The notes: generated by a model not told the origin, from the sequence alone. Shown: positions 1 to 12,295, counted from the first letter of the stretch. The stretch is DNA of 64,000 nt from Microdochium bolleyi (GCA_001566295.1 KQ964256.1:372001-436000); one strand, 5' to 3'. Made by a program: numbers and translations.

Positions 1-1117
1 TCGCGAGACGAGGGTGTTCGGGGGAAAGTCGTACATCATGGAGGAGGCACTGCCGGGAGACGTGGCGATCCTGAGGGCGTGGAAGGTGGATGAGGCGGGA
101 AACTGTGTTTTCAAGTGAGTTTGTTCTTTCGGGTCGCTGATGCCACACCCCCAGATTCTGCTTCCAATAAAATCAGGGGACGCAAACTGACACATCGACA
201 CCACACCCCGCAGATACTCGACAAAGACATATGCCAGCGTCATGGCCAAGGCCGCGCGCATCGCCATCGTCGAGGCCGAGAACATTGTCCCGGTCGGCTC
301 GCTGGACCCGGACCAGATCGACCTGCCGGGCATCTTCATCGACCGGATCGTCCCCGCGACGGCGCCAAAGGCCATTGAGAGCCTGAAGCTCGCACAGCCG
401 ACACCCCAAGAATCTTCAGAGTCATCATCATCAGAAGTGTCGACCGGCAAGGGCCTACCCGCGCGGGACCGCATCGCCAAGCGCGCGGCCCAGGAGCTCA
501 AGGAAGGCTACTACGTGAACCTAGGCGTTGGGATCCCCACGCTCGCGGCGTCGTACGTGCCCGAGGGCCGGACGGTGTGGCTGCAGTCCGAGAACGGCCT
601 GCTCGGGATGGGGCCTTACCCCGCCACCAAGGAGGACGTGGACCCGGACCTGGTCAACGCGGGCAAGGAGACGGTCACGTTGCTCCCCGGCGCGAGCACG
701 TTCGACTCGGCCGAGTCCTTTGGCATGATCCGCGGCGGGCACGTCGACGTCAGCATCCTGGGAGCGTTCCAGGTCTCCGCGTCGGGGGATCTCGCCAACT
801 ACATGATCCCGGGGAAGGTGTTTAAGGGGATGGGCGGGGCGATGGATCTCGTGTCGAACCCGGAGCGGACCAAGATCGTGGTAGCGACTGAGCACACGGA
901 CAAATACGGCGTCAGCAAGATCGTGCAGGACTGCCAACTCCCGCTGACGGGCAAGGGGGTGGTCAGCACCATCATCACCGATAAAGCGGTGTTCCAGGTC
1001 GACCGGATCAAGGGCGGGCTCACGCTCACCGAGACGGCCGAGGGCGTGAGCGTCGAGGACGTCAGGAAGATCACAGATGCCGAGTTTGCGGTCGCGGATG
1101 ATCTGAAGACGTTCTAA
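1..1117 (+). CDS. Succinyl-CoA:3-ketoacid CoA-transferase (SCOT), 3' part
   Basis: This is the C-terminal 338 residues or so of a mitochondrial-type ketoacid CoA-transferase, which moves CoA from succinyl-CoA to acetoacetate or related 3-oxoacids. The gene runs off the left edge. Exon A is read from base 2 to 114, the intron is 115-213 (GTGAGT...CGCAG), and exon B is 214-1117, ending in TAA. The frame is continuous across the splice (K-Y-S-T-K-T-Y-A). The ENGLLGMG motif is present; its glutamate (codon 590-592) is the thioester-forming catalytic residue of the family. Segments typical of the alpha subunit (AENIVPVG, LPGIFIDRIV) precede the beta-subunit part (KRAAQELKEGYYVNLGVGIP), so this is the fused eukaryotic form. 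Codons 364-470 include a short Ser-rich linker between the halves. The missing N-terminus would hold the targeting peptide. Identity is secure. Confidence 0.95.
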
Positions 1118-1576
1118 GAGAAAAGGAAAGGGAAGGTGATTTGTATGTGTGATTTGGGTTTCGGATGCCGTTCTTGGGTTTTGAAGATGTTGTAGATACC
1201 TCTTGTCTTCTCTTTTCCTTCGCAGGCTGGTGTATATATGATAAGCATAAGAATGTCTGTCGACCTTGATCATTCCGGCCCTGTATCGCACTTGGCCAGA
1301 GTATTACTCGACACGAAAACTTGAATCGTGTATATTTTTGTACATAACGGCATCAGCTCGGAGACGCAGGTGATGACCTCTCGTGGCCGGTAACCTCACT
1401 CCTCAGCTCTCGCGGCCTCACAAACAGTGTGCTCCGGGCTTGAAAACAGAGAATTCCAGTATGTCTTCAAGACTTGCATGTCTATATCTACAGATGTATG
1501 CCAGACTCCCATATATATACACGATACGCTAACGACTGAAATAAATGCACTCCCCAATCCCCGCCGCGGCCATTGT
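1118..1576. other. Convergent intergenic region
   Basis: This stretch lies between two genes pointing at each other and holds both 3' ends. It is more AT-rich than the flanking genes. I see no further gene in it. Confidence 0.7.
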
Positions 1577-2518
1577 CTACAACTTGCTCCCCATGCCCGG
1601 CGCGAACGTGGTCCCGCCGCCACCGCGGCCCGCAATGGCCTCGACGAGCCGGTCCACGCTCTCGAGCAGCCACACGTTGCCCTCGTCGGACGCGAGCCAC
1701 TCGCCGCCCTCGACCTCGTCCTCCCCGGGGCTCCGCGCGCCGCAGCCGTCCGCCGCGTGCCTCTCGTCGTACGCCTTGCGCAGGCCGAACACGTGGCTGA
1801 CGACCTGCGGGCCCACGCCCGTCTGCGCGCGCAGGCACGCGATGGCGACGAGGCTCGTGAGCACGCGGCCGACGCGCGCGCCATCGACGACGCCAGCGGC
1901 CCGCGCCTCGTCGCCGGATAAAGTGGCAGTGGCGGACGGGTCCGAGAGCAGGTTGGCGTAGTGCGAAGCCAGGATGTGCACAGGCAGGTCCGGGTGGCTC
2001 TGGGCGAGCTTGTCGATGAGCTTGCGCTCGAAGCCGCGGTACACCGAGTCCCAGAGGGCGCGGCCGTCGGCCTGCCGCGCCTCGAGGTTGTGCGTGGTGT
2101 ACGTGCGCTTGGGCGTGGTGTTGAGCTTGTCGGCGATGTCGCTGGGGAGGGAGACGTGGAAGGCGCCCAGGGTGTTGATTGTGCGCGGGATGCCGTTGAA
2201 GGAGATGCACTTGAGGCCGACCTCGCGGATGAGCTCGGCGTTTTGCGCCGGCGTCCTGCGGGGTGTGATTGCTGTGGAGGAGGAGGAGGAGGAGTCGTTG
2301 GCGAGGTGCAGGATCGAGGCCATGGCCTCGGGGCAGTTGAGCGTCGCGGAGACGGCGGTGGAGACGGTGACCCAGGCGGGCAGGCCGACGTGTTTGTCGG
2401 CGGCGTCGCGGGCGAAGCGGGCGAGGGCGGGCTGAACGGCGGGCGAGGCCTTTGTGTAGCCGGGGCGGGCGTGGCCGGCGTTGATGAGGGCCTTGAGCCC
2501 CTCGGAGAGCTTGGACAT
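1577..2518 (-). CDS. AhpD-like fold protein (carboxymuconolactone decarboxylase-like superfamily), fungal type
   Basis: This single-exon reading frame encodes 313 residues from the ATG at 2518. Its sequence features (GHARPG near the start, LPAWVTVS, REVGLKCISFNGIPR, SHPDLPVHILASHY, ACLRAQTGVGPQ, SHVFGLRKA) fit a widespread fungal family usually annotated as AhpD-like. The family is all-helical. I do not see the paired-cysteine CxxC plus histidine of true AhpD peroxidase partners, so a peroxidase role should not be assumed. The start at 2518 is chosen because the family-like sequence begins there (MSKLSEGLKAL). The same frame stays open for 125 codons upstream, but that part is low-complexity Ser/Thr/Pro. 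A poly-Ser run sits near residue 80. The cellular role is unknown. Confidence 0.75.
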   Translation of the reverse strand: MSKLSEGLKALINAGHARPGYTKASPAVQPALARFARDAADKHVGLPAWVTVSTAVSATLNCPEAMASILHLANDSSSSSSTAITPRRTPAQNAELIREVGLKCISFNGIPRTINTLGAFHVSLPSDIADKLNTTPKRTYTTHNLEARQADGRALWDSVYRGFERKLIDKLAQSHPDLPVHILASHYANLLSDPSATATLSGDEARAAGVVDGARVGRVLTSLVAIACLRAQTGVGPQVVSHVFGLRKAYDERHAADGCGARSPGEDEVEGGEWLASDEGNVWLLESVDRLVEAIAGRGGGGTTFAPGMGSKL

Positions 2519-2893
2519 GTTGTTGCCGCTGTGGGGGTGGCGGTCCGGGTGGGAGGAGGTGGAGGTGGTGGTGTTGTTGGTTGTGGCAGGGTAGAGGGGC
2601 GTGGTGTTGTCGCTGTGCGGCGGGAGCGAGGTTGACGATGTGGAGGGTGAGGTGGTGGACGATTGTGAGAGAGGCTTGGGCGTGGTGGTGGTTTTGTGGT
2701 GTCTTGCGCTGCAGCAGGCGCAGCCGGCGCAAGCCGGGTTAGTGGTGTCGGGGGAGGAGGTGGTGGTGGTGCTCCGAGCCCGGCTTCGGCGGTCGCGGCG
2801 GCGTCTCCCAGGCAGCTTGTCGGCAAGCTTGCTGCTGCCGATGCCCATGTCAGGATGGCTGTGGAGGGTGCAGACGTGTCTGGTCTGTCCCAA
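2519..2893 (-). other. In-frame open extension upstream of the AhpD-like gene
   Basis: The frame of the AhpD-like gene stays open to an ATG at 2893, with another ATG at 2848. From 2848 the peptide would start MGIGSSK followed by a run of arginines, which fits an N-myristoylation consensus plus a basic patch. The remainder is Thr/Ser/Pro-rich with a Cys cluster (CAGCACC). It may be 5' leader with chance openness, or a longer isoform. The sequence alone does not decide. Confidence 0.35.
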
Positions 2894-3762
2894 ATCACAC
2901 CTGCTTTATCGACGTGTTGAGTTGTTGAGACAGAGGCTGATTACTGCAGTCGACTCGTGTTTAATGACACTATTACTCCCGATTCCTTTGTTGCAAGCGA
3001 CACTGATACGGCACGTTCTTGCTGTGATATGGACTCTCTGCACTTAAACTGCCGAGGTCGACCCACGCTGTCCCGGGGTGTCCACCCGTGCAGGAAACGG
3101 CCGAGCCCCGAGCTGTCCCAGTGGGCACATCGGCCATTCTTCAGAGCCCGACCGACAATTGGAGAGGCCCAGTCAGCTCTGCCCAGCAATGGTGTTATTG
3201 TGTCCACGACTCATCATCCATCTCATGACTTACCTACTTTGTTTGTTTCGTGTGTCTTCACATGTGAGCGAAGCAGACAGACCCATGCATCTCGATGCCC
3301 GCAACCGTGGAGAGCTGTCAATGGCACTTCTTAAATTCCCGGCTCTTGATGGTCCGCACCGACAGCCTTGTCGGTCGTCACATGCAACCACGTTCCAGCG
3401 TGACTCAAGCCATTGCAGACAAAAACCCACAGTGCTACCAAGATCGGGAGAGCGAGGAGAGCGGCACTTGTTTCTTCACCAAAGCCCCTTGTCTTCGTGC
3501 AGAATACATACCCTACCGTGGTGCTTCGATGAAGACTCTGCAGGGCTGATGCACAGAACAGACATGCATCACCACAAGACATTCACATGTACGTAGATTT
3601 GTTCTCAGTTAGATGCAAGGCCATTTGATATGCTTGTTAAAAGAAATCTTCGACATGCGGCTCCCTTGTCCAGGAGACAGGGTTGTCCACACATCATCCG
3701 CGTAACTTGCCCCCGAGAAGATTCGCATTTGTCGGTCACACCTCGCCCAATGGTCGTCTAGC
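2894..3762. other. Intergenic region, no gene seen
   Basis: This holds the upstream region of the AhpD-like gene and the 3' end of the permease gene, which lies on the same strand. Short open frames occur on both strands, but none shows a recognisable family or coding character. Confidence 0.6.
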
Positions 3763-6215
3763 TCACAGGACCATCTTGAATGCCGGGTCCCGGTCATCTC
3801 CAGAACCTGCGTACTGGTCGTACTTGCCTCGCGCCTTGTCGCGGTTGACCTTGTGGCAGTAGAGCACGTTGAGCAGGATGCTGTTTTCAAGTCCCCCAAG
3901 CAGTGTGTCAGCGAGCCAGAGTTCCTTGCGACGGGGAATTCGGGATGGTGCAGAACTTACAGCACCCAGCCAGCGCACAGCAGGCCGAGGATGATCGTGT
4001 GGCCCTCGCGGTACTGCGGGCCCTGTGACTTGGGGTAGATGAACACCTTTCGAGTAACACAACCGTCAGCTTTCTCGCTCCCTTCGCATACAAATGGACC
4101 TTGCTGAGCAATGTCCAAAACGGAGAGAAGGAAAACACTTACAGCCACAAAGCCGCCACAATTGGCGATCGCAAGCTGCAGCGCGCTCGTCGTCGCGCGC
4201 TTGTAGTGGCCCGCGCTGTTGTTGCTCAGCCACGACAGGACGGGTGGCACGCTGCAGTACATGCCCGTCGCCATGAGCATCGTCATGCCGTATTTCACGC
4301 GGGCGTCGGTGACATACGCGATGCCTGCGTAGCCGATGATGGCGACGGGGAGGGTGCACAGCATCAGGATCCCGCGGATCTGGAAGCGGTCGGAGGCGAG
4401 GGCGACGAATACTGTGGCGAGGACCGGGTCAGCTCGTTGTCTTCCACAGGAACAGGGATACGGGACCACGGAGTGATGGAAGGACAAGGCACTCTAGGGG
4501 ATTCTGACTCACCGGTCAATACGGATGCCACGGCGTACGGGATGACAGACCACAGCTGGGCCTGGTTGGCGGTGTAGCCGAGGGCCTCGATGATGGTCGG
4601 TAGCTGGTTCCCGCGAGTTAGTCACGCGTTCCTGGTTAAACATCACGCACAACTCGTGTGTTGAGGCGATGGGAGAGACATACAAAAAGTCCAAACGAGT
4701 ACAGTCCGCTTAGGATACCAAAGTATGCCAGCGCGCTGAGCCAGGTCTGCGGGCTGAGCAGGCCGCGGACGACTTCGGACCAGGAGAACTTCTCTCTGCT
4801 CGCCAGAAACAACAACTCGTCAGCCACTACATTTCAGACAAGGATGACGCCGGGAGGCGGTCTAGGGCCATTGAGAATACGTACCTCTCCTGTCCATCGT
4901 CACCATGGAGTGTGCCGTGGATGCGATTGTACGCGAGCACCTTCTGCTCAGCGGTGAGGAACTTTGCCGTGCTCACGCTGTTGGGCAGGAAGAAGTACGC
5001 GGCTATGCCGACGAAGACGGTCTTGATGTAGATGAAGGTAGAGTCAGCTCCTGATGTCACTTTGCCATTTCTCGATCTGTTTCACAAGCATGCCGCCCCC
5101 TGGGTGGTAATGCCATCTAGCCACACTCGCGCCGAAGGGGAAAACTCACAAATAGACCCTCGATGACAAAGATCCACCGCCACGAGTTGAGACCGCCGCG
5201 CGTGCCGATCTCAGCGATGCCGCGCGCGAGGAGGCCGCCAAAAGCACCGGATAGGGAGGCCGCCGTGTAGAAGATGCCGATGCGCAAGGCGAGTTCCTGT
5301 CGCGTGTAGATGCCGGAGAGGTAAAGGACCTGTTCGCAAATATCGATTCATTAGCCATTGTGATAAGGACACCTCCGTAGCAACTGGTCATTGACGCAAA
5401 GCTGCATAACGAGAGAGACTAGGGACAAGGTGCGTACCATGCCCGGGAGAAGGCCGCCCTCAGTAATGCCCAGCAGGGCGCGGACGGCGGTGAACTGGGC
5501 GTAGTTGTTCACGAAGCCGAGACACATGGAGACGATTCCCCCTTTTTTCATGGTCAGTTATTGTTCCGCGGCGCAAAGCGAGTGGTAAACTTACAGGCGA
5601 CAGTGATCGCGGGGAGCCATATCGACGGCGTCACCTTCTTCAGGACGAGGTTACTCGGGATCTCACTGCCATGTTCAGCCCAACAGTCAGTCTTTTGTTT
5701 GAACCGTACATCGCACATCCATCTTGTCTCATAGCGGAAGGTACAATTTGAACATGACTCGTAAAGGGGACTGACCTGGCGATGTACGTCGCATAAAACA
5801 CGGCGAGTCCATTGCTGTACTGGTTGCCGACCATGCCGAGGTCCGCCTCGAGGTTGTACAGCCTGGCGTTGCCCACGTTCGTGCGGTCGAGGAAGGAGCA
5901 GAGGAAGAGCAGCGCGAGGATGGGGAGGATACTGGTTACATGCGCATGGTTAGCCACACAAGAGCTATTTTTGGCGCTCATCAAGCAAGGAACCCAATAA
6001 CACCCAGAGGAAGGCTCTGCGTTGGGGTGGGGTTCTGCCTCGAAATGATCACGAGCGTACCGAGTGTCCAGCTTCCACAGGATCGCGCGCGTCTGGTGCC
6101 GGTCATGATCGCTCATGACCTCGAGGTTGCCGAATCCTGGCTTTTCGACGGTGGCGCTGCCGCTGCTGCTCCCGCCTCGGGCGGCCTCGAGTTCGCTGGC
6201 GTGTGTCTTCTCCAT
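3763..6215 (-). CDS. MFS transporter, allantoate/nicotinate/pantothenate permease type (anion:cation symporter family)
   Basis: This is an eleven-exon gene encoding 492 residues. Exons on the minus strand: 6215-6061, 5931-5776, 5665-5595, 5541-5438, 5329-5150, 5021-4885, 4795-4684, 4603-4513, 4411-4143, 4046-3961 and 3880-3763. All introns are GT...AG and the joined frame closes at TGA (3765-3763). The first membrane helix carries FLDRTNVGNARL, the hallmark of the Dal5/Tna1/Fen2-like family. Later segments fit too: EIPSNLVLKKV, LLGITEGGLLPGM, GLNSWRWIFVIEGLF, LPTIIEALGY and SWLSNNSAGHYKRAT. Twelve helices are expected, and the length is normal for the family. The product is likely a plasma-membrane carrier for a small organic anion; the substrate cannot be told from sequence. 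The start is the ATG at 6215, which gives a short Glu/Ser-rich cytosolic N-terminus. The high intron number is typical of this family in ascomycetes. Confidence 0.9.
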
Positions 6216-8762
6216 TGTCGCAAGGAGTCGCGGAGGTGCGAAGTGAGGAACACTGTTCCAGCAGACCCAGGTGACGATGATTGAGGACGTCCTTCCGTGG
6301 TTTGGTGAGCGAGGCACGGATTATCGCCGGAACAAATGAGAAGAGACGGCCGAGGGTTGCAGAGCCTCGCCGAGGCCGCAGGTCTCACGTTATGTACAAA
6401 TCAAGAAAGAGGTCTGTCTTTTGGAAAGGCGAAGCTTGATTGGAGGAGGAAGGCTCAGAGACCCCATACTTCCCCGCGACGGCAGAGGAGGCGGCGTTCT
6501 GGCGTTGCCCTTCGGAGAGCAGAAAAAAGGCCCGAAGGCCGGGGAAGGGTCATCTCCCCAAAGGTCTGGCATTACCCCAGACAACAGGGAGAAGGCGGCC
6601 AAAGATTAGGGGGGTAGAGCGCCTCCGCAGATCAATGGGTGGAGCAAAACTCTCCACCCTCAACACAAAATCGAGGCCCAGCAGAGTCAGCACCCTCAAC
6701 ACGGCGCCCACGGGACTGGTGAAGCCCGAGGAGTGGATCACCGGCCTCGAGACGCGCAGATGGCAGTCGTGATGGCTCATTCATCAAGTCTTGTCACGGG
6801 TTTTCATGGACTGCTCGCAAGTAGTCCACCAGGCCCAATGTCCCACGTGTGGGAGATGACGACGCCAGCGGCTCTGCTAGCCAAGCGATGCCAAGCAGCG
6901 GGAGTGGCATTGGCGACGATGCTTGGGTGTTGCTTGTTTTGGCTTGGCAGTGCGCCCCATGAACGGGGCTTTGCAGCACAACCTCCAGGGGCGACCCAGC
7001 GTGCCGACCCATCCGCTCTGCGCCCCGAGCGCGCAGCACATGGCCGGCTGTTGATGAATGCCCGGCGCTACTGCAGTGGCGCATGTCGTTGCAGGTCATC
7101 CATCCACAAGGCGGCGGCACATCTAGACTCGGTTCCAAATATGTTATGCGGCCAGGAGCCATGCGGAACAAGTTGCACAGGTAGCTATCCAGTTGAGACT
7201 GCATGACGGGGAACCCCGACTCTCATTATCGAGACACTGGCCCTCCAACAGTGATCGTAGCCCCACCAGGCACGTGCAGCACGCCTCGATGACGGAGGCT
7301 CAGTCATGGTGCTGGACCTCGAAGGCTGCAATACCCTCTCCTCGGCTGTGAGTCTCGCACGCGCGCGACCCAGTACCTTGTCTGGCTCCTCTCCGAACAT
7401 GCAACGATCGCTCTTGGTGGCTTGAGCGGACAGGCGAGCTGAGCTGATGACTTGGCGACGACGTTCTCTTACTTCAAAGCTGAGGATGGAAATATCCTGT
7501 CAGTGTGCTGTATCACGCCGTTCATGTGTATTGCTAAGAGACTGCCAGCTTGGACTCCAGACGAAAGGTAAATGAGGAAGCAGCCGGGGGCGCTGTTGCC
7601 ACATCTCGTCAGTTGGCGGACATCGCTGACCAGGAGACGCAGCCAAAGCTGCCACGGCCAGGCAGTTACGGCCAGACACCCCCTCCTGCGCCCACTTGCA
7701 GTGTCGAACCTGTGGCTTCGCCCGCTGGCGAGGACTGCAGACTCAGCATGAAGCCGGACCATTCTCCTCCACCTCCTGGAAACACACCCGGCAGCCGCAG
7801 GCACAGACACCACAACACATCTGCCCGAGCCCATTCTCAAGCCATTCAACACGAATTGTCCAGCCGCGAGCCCACTCGCTATCAACACGTCGACTCACTT
7901 CTTCACAGGACCACAATTTGGTCTGCTGTGTAACCTCCTCAACCTGACCTTCACGATCTGCAGGCTCGTCCTTGTTCATATTCATCCTACTTATGCCCTC
8001 GCGGAGAATCCCGACCTACAGATCACAAGATGGCTCTCAGCAGAATGACCACTCGTGTGTCTGAGGGCCCAGGTAACGCGGACGTCGAGGTGCTGTCCGA
8101 AAAGGCGCACTCCTTGACTGTGCAACTAGGACTACTCCATAGCTGCGCACGCCATATACCTTTCATTGGCGGTCCCCATTCCTGACGTAAACAATAGTAA
8201 CCAACTAATTGGTCTCGGCGAAGTCTACCACCATTCCAGTCAAACCTAGAGCCACTGCCATCACGACATGTTAAGATTTTTGACAGCGTGACGATATGTA
8301 GTAAGGGATAGCCTGTCATAAGCACGACAGAGAAGGCCTACACAAATATCAAAAAAATCAATGCTCTCCAGCATCTCACTTGCTTTAGGTACTAGAAAGT
8401 TCTTGATGTACGTAAACCTGATGAACGCACTTCCTATCGTTCAAAAATCCGAACTTCTGAACCCACGGGTATTTGTTCAGACGTGTGCAGAAGGAATCCT
8501 CGATCTGGAATAGCATGAGCCGAAGCATCTACTATAGATTATTCTCCGCGATAGCCCCTCATGAAACACTAGTTGTAAATATATACAAATGAACAGAATG
8601 CATGACGAAGACGGGATGCCACAGTCGGCCTGCTTTTTTGTCTCCCGACTTCATCCCACCCCATGCTTGGCCACATCCTCCTCGTTCATCCGTCAGCCAA
8701 AGCATACCAGCTGAAGCCATATACACATTGCGTGAAATGCCTTTCGCATCCCGGCATCCGCC
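6216..8762. other. Intergenic region, no gene seen
   Basis: About 2.5 kb separates the permease promoter from the 3' end of the LysM gene. Open frames up to about 155 codons occur on both strands, but none has family motifs or a spliceable context. The part after 8300 is AT-rich and includes the 3' region of the LysM gene. Confidence 0.55.
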
Positions 8763-9677
8763 TCAGATGCCGACGCAGACAAAGACGTCCTTCCACATGT
8801 TGGTGCATTGCTCGTTGATCTGGGTGTTGTACGCGCGGAACTGCTCAAACGTGATGCCCGCGTTGGTGTAGATGGCCCAGCACCCTTCGCCGTCCTGGAC
8901 CTTGTGGAACTTCTTGCAGTTGGCGACGATGCCGGGCATCTGCGGCTGGGGACCCGAGTTGGTGGGCTCGCTGGGCGGCGGGGTCGTCTGGACAGTCGTC
9001 GTCTTGACCGTGGTGGTCGGCGCGCCGGGGACATGGACGCAGACGTAGTAGTCGAGCCAGAGGTTCGTGCATTCTGTTTGTCGGTCGCAAGACGTCGTTA
9101 GTAAGGCCGTGGGAGGGAGTAAGGGAGGGAAGGTTTAGGAACGAGACAATGTGTTGGCCAGGTACGTACGCTCGTTAACTTCGGCGTTCCAGCTGCGGAA
9201 CTGGCTCAGGGAGATGCCGTATTTCTTGGCGAGGACATCGCAGTTGTCTCCGCTGGCAATCTTGTGGAAGCCGTCGCAGTTGCTGGCGAGGCCAGGCATG
9301 GCGGGGGAATTGCTGGGAGGAGGGCCGGTCGTGGTGGTGGACGAGGGCTTGACGGTTGTGCTGGACGGTGGCTTGGTGGAAGAGGTGCTGGTCGGCGCCT
9401 TGGTGGACGAGCTGGTCGTGACCGGGTCGTTGTTGACCGTGCCCAGGACGCAGTACTGCTTCGAGGTGTCCAGGCTGGGGCAGGAGACTCCCGGGTTCAG
9501 ACGCTGGAACTCGGAAACCGACAGGGCCCAGTTGCTGGCGAAGGTGGCGCAGGTGTCGCCCTTGGAAGGCTCAGTCATGAACGAGCAGTCGACGCCGCGC
9601 TTCGGCAAGCCCCCTCGTGCGAGAACTGTGTTCGAGAATACGCTGGCAGCGGCGAGGAGGAGGTGTGAGGAATGCAT
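8763..9677 (-). CDS. Secreted LysM protein with three LysM modules (candidate LysM effector)
   Basis: This two-exon gene encodes 272 residues; exons are 9677-9170 and 9073-8763, intron GTACGT...ACAG. It opens with a signal peptide (about residues 1-21, MHSSHLLLAAASV), then a KR dibasic site at 26-27 that Kex2 could cut. LysM 1 spans about 30-78 (GDTCATFASNWALSVSEF, NPGVSC, YCV). A Thr/Ser/Pro linker (about 84-128) follows, probably O-glycosylated. LysM 2 spans about 133-185 (SGDNCDVLAKKYGIS, FRSWN, YYVCV). A second linker leads to LysM 3, about 222-270 (KVQDGEGC, FRAYN, VFVCVGI). There is no catalytic domain, so this is a non-enzymatic chitin-oligomer binder. Such proteins in plant pathogens and mycoparasites mask chitin or protect hyphae. 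It is divergent to a LysM-bearing chitinase, a pairing known in other fungi, which supports a shared chitin-related job. Confidence 0.92.
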
Positions 9678-9791
9678 GGCTGAAGATGGGATTGTGGGTC
9701 GGGATAGGTACGATAGTATGAAGGAGTGAGTGTGTGCTGGCGTGTTGTCGACTCAGACACAGGAGTTGCTGTTAGCGTCTGCGTCAACATC

Positions 9792-9797
9792 TTTATA
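9792..9797 (-). promoter_or_regulatory. TATA box of the LysM protein gene
   Basis: The minus strand reads TATAAA 115 bases upstream of the LysM start codon, a normal spacing for a fungal core promoter. Confidence 0.6.
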
Positions 9798-10700
9798 CTT
9801 GGCAGCCGAATCTGAGTACATGTGAAATAGTATCCATGGTCGACGACGCCCTGCACGTGTGGCATTTTCCCTGTTTGCGGAGGAATACTGCCCGAGGCTG
9901 CCTCCAACTTTCCTGGCTGTGTCCAGAACTCCCCGCAAGATTACTCAAGTGCCTATCAGCGCGGCTCTACTCGATCGGGAGGTTTCTGTCCACCATTTCC
10001 CAGTCTTGCGTACATCGTGGTCTTGCAGCTCCTGGTCAGAAGCAAAAAGTCAGATTACAATGGCAAAATGGGACTTGCAGAAGGGGGTGAGCATAGCACA
10101 GGATGGTGATGAGAGAAGCGCTTGTATTTTCCTATAGCGTCAACCGCTTGCAAGTTGCGCATATAAAAACTGTTTCCAGATCAGGCAAGGTGTCACGCAG
10201 GACGGAACGCCACGCGAAGGATGGCAAGTCCCGTGCACAACGGCAATGCCCATGCAGTTACAGGGAAACGGTTCCTGCGCGGGGGGTTCAAAAACATCCA
10301 CTACCCCCGTCACCGCCAAATCGAGCAATATACCCCAATTCAGTCTTGCCAACATGTGAGACTATCTGCATTCTGGATTCTCTTTTCCCACCTGGTTCAC
10401 CCATGTTGTTGAATTCTTTCGCCAATAGAGCCTGAGCAACGCTTGGAGTGGTGGCCCCACCTGGTGCGAGACCTCGGACTTGCTACGCTTATTCTGAACG
10501 CAAAATAATATAAAGTGGATGAAGGTTCTTCGTGAACTTGAAAGATGACAATGTAACGTGCCGACTGGTCGCGTGCTCGGTGCTCACGTCTTACGTGCCT
10601 TGCGACTTCAGGTGAAGTAGAAAGAAGGAAACATTTTGAGGAGACGAAGGATACTGCAAAGGTGAGCTGTATTGATAATGTTTGTCATCAATACTCGGAT

Positions 10701-11111
10701 ATGAGTTGTACCATCGTTCAAGACGGCGGTTTGTTCTGTGCTAACCTGGAAGTATTATACCGGGACATGAAGGACACTGGTGATCTGAGTGATAGAAGTG
10801 ATCGTCCTTGGCTTCTCACGACCATCAACTCGGTTCTAAACAGAACTATACTGCAAGGAGTCCAGATGAGCATCAAAAAAGGTGCCCACGAGGTAGACCT
10901 TGAAGAGACTACCAGAGTGATAAGGTTGTTCAGCATTGTGAGCGATTTCTTCCTTCAAGACAGCCCTGGATCTCTACCTCTGCAACGTTTCTTTGCATCC
11001 ATACTACCTACTGCTACCCTGTGCAGCGCACTAGTCCACTGGAGGACGACTATAGAGGTGCGAAACGTCGCCGCTACCTACCTTATTAGTGTGATGCTAC
11101 GGCAGGGATAA
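10701..11111 (+). CDS. Possible small orphan ORF, 136 residues
   Basis: An uninterrupted frame from ATG 10701 to TAA 11111 encodes 136 residues with mixed, protein-like composition and amphipathic stretches (for example RVIRLFSIVSDFFL). There is no signal peptide, intron or family motif I recognise. It sits between the LysM protein and chitinase genes. It could be a real orphan gene, a relic exon or a chance frame; I lean toward uncertain. Confidence 0.25.
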   Translation: MSCTIVQDGGLFCANLEVLYRDMKDTGDLSDRSDRPWLLTTINSVLNRTILQGVQMSIKKGAHEVDLEETTRVIRLFSIVSDFFLQDSPGSLPLQRFFASILPTATLCSALVHWRTTIEVRNVAATYLISVMLRQG

Positions 11112-12295
11112 TGAGCAAGCGTGATGAGGCTGACAACCGTGCGTCTCTGGATGTACGGATGTGACAACTGCTCGCGTGGTCGTACCCTTTCTGGGGTGTT
11201 CGTCCGCATGTGCCAGTCGTCCCGTGCAGGGAAGGTTGATCGAACCCTTGAAAGAAGGTTGCAGGGTACCCAACGCCTACCCCAGATGAGCGTCGGACTT
11301 TGGAGTCGATCCTTCGAGTGGAGATCAGGATCGGGAGATAACGCCTAATACTGAGCACGCGACACGACCCGCTCTCAATCCACGGCGAATGAAGCCACAA
11401 CGGGCCGGCGCGCTCACGCGAGGGTTTCAATTTCTTCTTTCCAGTAACGCAATGGCACACCTTGTTGTCAAACGAGGATTTGAGCTTCCTCTCCACCCCA
11501 AAAGGCTGGTGCCTTGCAAGTCTCGGCACGTCGCACGCTGAATTGTGTGTCATTTCCCCCGTTCTGCTCGCTCTGTATCTGGCCGAGAGATTCGCTACCC
11601 TTGTTCCGTGCAGAATATGCCGGTCACTGACACAGACGTGTCCCGAGATGCAGCTAGCATACTCGACCATGCTAGACTCGGTCAGCGCTAGTGATACTGT
11701 GCTTTATGAGTCCGCGCTACAGCCAAATGTCAGTCCATTCAGCGGTCCATAGGTCCAGAGGTCCAGAAGACTGTAGGCCAAGGTGCTGCCTCGATGCTAG
11801 ACAGAGGGAGTGGAGTGCGGGCTGAGGTCAGCCAAAAATAACCACAACGTCGTACTGCTGGCGGAGTAGCTCTCGCGGAAGGTCAGTGCGAGTCTGCACA
11901 TCATATGCTTAGCTGACAGAGCACTGGAGTGGTTACACTGGCACGCAACCTCCATCCTACGGCTGCTGCAACCTTGATGATCAATCTTCTAGCCTTAGGG
12001 GAGTCCTATGTCAGAAGCAATGGGGCAGCAGGCGTGGTGTTAGTAAGAGTGTCAGCAGATTCGGCCTCTTCCAGACCCGCGAGACAATCAAGTATGCCAT
12101 GCCAGTGACTCGTGGGGCAGGTATGTGATGCTGATCCACGACTCTTTGGGAAAGACTGCCACAATAATGAGGGGCGGTACCGAGATTAAGGCATGAAGGC
12201 ATGTTCAGAGTGCAGAGGAAAAAGGGCGACTGCATAACAATAGAAGACAGACGTGAAGGGAGAGACGTCTGTCGAGACCGCGTCTATTTGGAGCT

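Noticed and set aside
1396..2898. 500-codon and 414-codon minus-strand frames overlapping the AhpD-like gene
   Set aside because: Pro/Arg/His-rich shadows; only the chosen frame shows family sequence.
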